DNA of 64,000 bases, from contig JAYNIR010000011.1 of assembly GCA_038109305.1 (NCBI GenBank), positions 1 through 64,000 of the forward strand, given 5' to 3'. This DNA comes from UBA1479 sp038109305. Its GTDB lineage: Bacteria > Pseudomonadota > Alphaproteobacteria > Rhodospirillales > Casp-alpha2. Positions 63,332-64,000 of this stretch are shown piece after piece (the first letter of the stretch is position 1; each line of letters begins with the position of its first letter). The translations under genes were made by a program, and so were the position numbers. The notes below the pieces were generated by a model that was not told the DNA's origin, made no database searches, and saw nothing but the letters and a program-made list of their open reading frames with translations.

Positions 63332-64000
63332 ATGTCAAGTCTTACCAAAAAGCGGAACACGCCAACCACAGCCGACGCGCCGGTGTCGCGGCTGTCGATT
63401 GCGGAAACCATCGCCCGCGACCTGCGGCGCGACATCCTGGGCGCCGTCATCCCGCCGGGGCAGCCGATCCGGCAGGACCACATCGCCCGGACATACGGCG
63501 TCAGTCAGGCGCCGGTGCGCGAGGCGTTGCGGCAGCTCGCGTCGGAGAATCTGGTTTCCTACGAGGTCAACTGCGGCGTGAAGGTCCCCGCCCTCGCCCC
63601 CCAGGAGGCCCTGGAAATCGGTGCGCTCCTGGCGAAGCTCGAGCCCGAATTCATCGCGCCGGCGGCAAAGGCATTTACCGCGGCCGATTACGAAAAGGCT
63701 AAAACCGCGCTGAAGAAAATTTCCCAGGCGTCATCCGTGCCCGACCTGTTGCAAGCGAAAGAGGATTTCCACGAAGCGATCTTCGTCCCGGCGGCACTCC
63801 CCGTGACCCTGCAGATCGTCCGTCAACTGCGACGCCGTTACGCGCGGTATCTCGGCTTCATGTGGCAACATGGCGGCAACCCCCGGGCGTCCAGGAAAGA
63901 ACACCGTGACCTTCCCGACCTGATATCGGACGGCCAGGTACGCCAAGCCCGCGACCTTTTGAAAAGCCACATCGAGCGAACTACCGAGACGCTTGCCAAG
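63332..64000 (+). CDS. GntR-family regulator (FCD domain), 3'-partial at right edge
   Basis: 222 codons are open to the end of the window. N-terminal winged helix ETIARDLRRDILGAVIPPGQ and YGVSQAPVREALRQLASENL (recognition helix) are followed by an FadR-C/FCD-like helical ligand domain with EDFHEAIFVPAALPVTLQIV. ATAAAGAGACAAGGGCGCCCG precedes the ATG. It probably regulates the nearby PrpD-VOC-CMD cluster or the HAD gene in response to an acid. Confidence 0.88.
   Translation, partial: MSSLTKKRNTPTTADAPVSRLSIAETIARDLRRDILGAVIPPGQPIRQDHIARTYGVSQAPVREALRQLASENLVSYEVNCGVKVPALAPQEALEIGALLAKLEPEFIAPAAKAFTAADYEKAKTALKKISQASSVPDLLQAKEDFHEAIFVPAALPVTLQIVRQLRRRYARYLGFMWQHGGNPRASRKEHRDLPDLISDGQVRQARDLLKSHIERTTETLAK

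Overview
The window is a GC-rich chromosomal stretch (roughly 62-66% GC by eye) with densely packed genes on both strands. Its gene families point to an alphaproteobacterium of the Rhodospirillales type: PhaR/PhaC/PhaA/PhaB for polyhydroxyalkanoate (PHA), a B12-dependent ribonucleotide reductase, a chorismate mutase-HisC-TyrA operon, DUF2125, DUF3047 and DUF547 proteins, Xsc with a short Pta, and TauD- and PhyH-type dioxygenases. The genus cannot be named from sequence alone. There is no rRNA, no CRISPR array, no intact transposase and no complete prophage. Layout: 0-2.1 kb, end of the sulfonate gene xsc plus pta. 2.3-6.6 kb, leftward cytochrome c, lipoprotein, VOC and 3-hydroxyisobutyrate-dehydrogenase-like genes. 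6.7-10.2 kb, rightward enolase-superfamily enzyme, TSUP permease, frameshifted terC and DMT exporter. 10.3-13.4 kb, a dead kinase, an EmrB-type exporter and a dead DUF547 gene. 13.5-20.4 kb, DUF3047, redoxin, serA, two SDRs, sodC, an aconitase remnant and a repeat cluster. 20.4-24.8 kb, ArsR-controlled permease, a dead PAS gene, TauD-family dioxygenase, ankyrin and CBS proteins. 24.8-31.8 kb, GST, queE/queC/queG (queuosine), CorA/ZntB transporter and a sulfatase-modifying-factor-like protein. 31.9-36.6 kb, the PHA locus. 36.7-41 kb, small enzymes and regulators. 41.1-44 kb, aromatic amino acid operon. 44.1-50 kb, envelope proteins, ChaC, a low-GC relic patch and nrdJ. 50.3-54.3 kb, PhyH, CoA transferase, acyl-CoA dehydrogenase and msrB. 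54.3-56.4 kb, a decayed low-GC island ending at tRNA-Gln. 56.5-60 kb, ispE, a TPR lipoprotein and cspA. 60.1-64 kb, a PrpD/VOC/CMD catabolic cluster next to a divergent GntR gene. Working together: PhaA and PhaB make 3-hydroxybutyryl-CoA, PhaC polymerises it, and PhaR probably represses through TGC-rich palindromes seen in two intergenic regions. Xsc and Pta turn sulfoacetaldehyde into acetyl-CoA. SerA, HisC and TyrA serve amino acid synthesis, and the three que genes serve tRNA modification. The most notable features are these. (1) A family of at least four small interspersed elements has conserved ends CGCAAAACCTGAG and AGTGGCTTTGCG and variable centres, placed at gene ends. (2) sodC has ACG where a start codon is expected behind a strong ribosome binding site. 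(3) A long out-of-frame overlap (185 bp) joins a PHA-associated small protein to phaC. (4) An unusual number of genes are interrupted by stops or one-base indels while otherwise keeping recognisable frames. No clearly new defence or metabolic system was found. The PrpD-VOC-CMD-HAD/GntR cluster is the best candidate for a pathway of unknown substrate.
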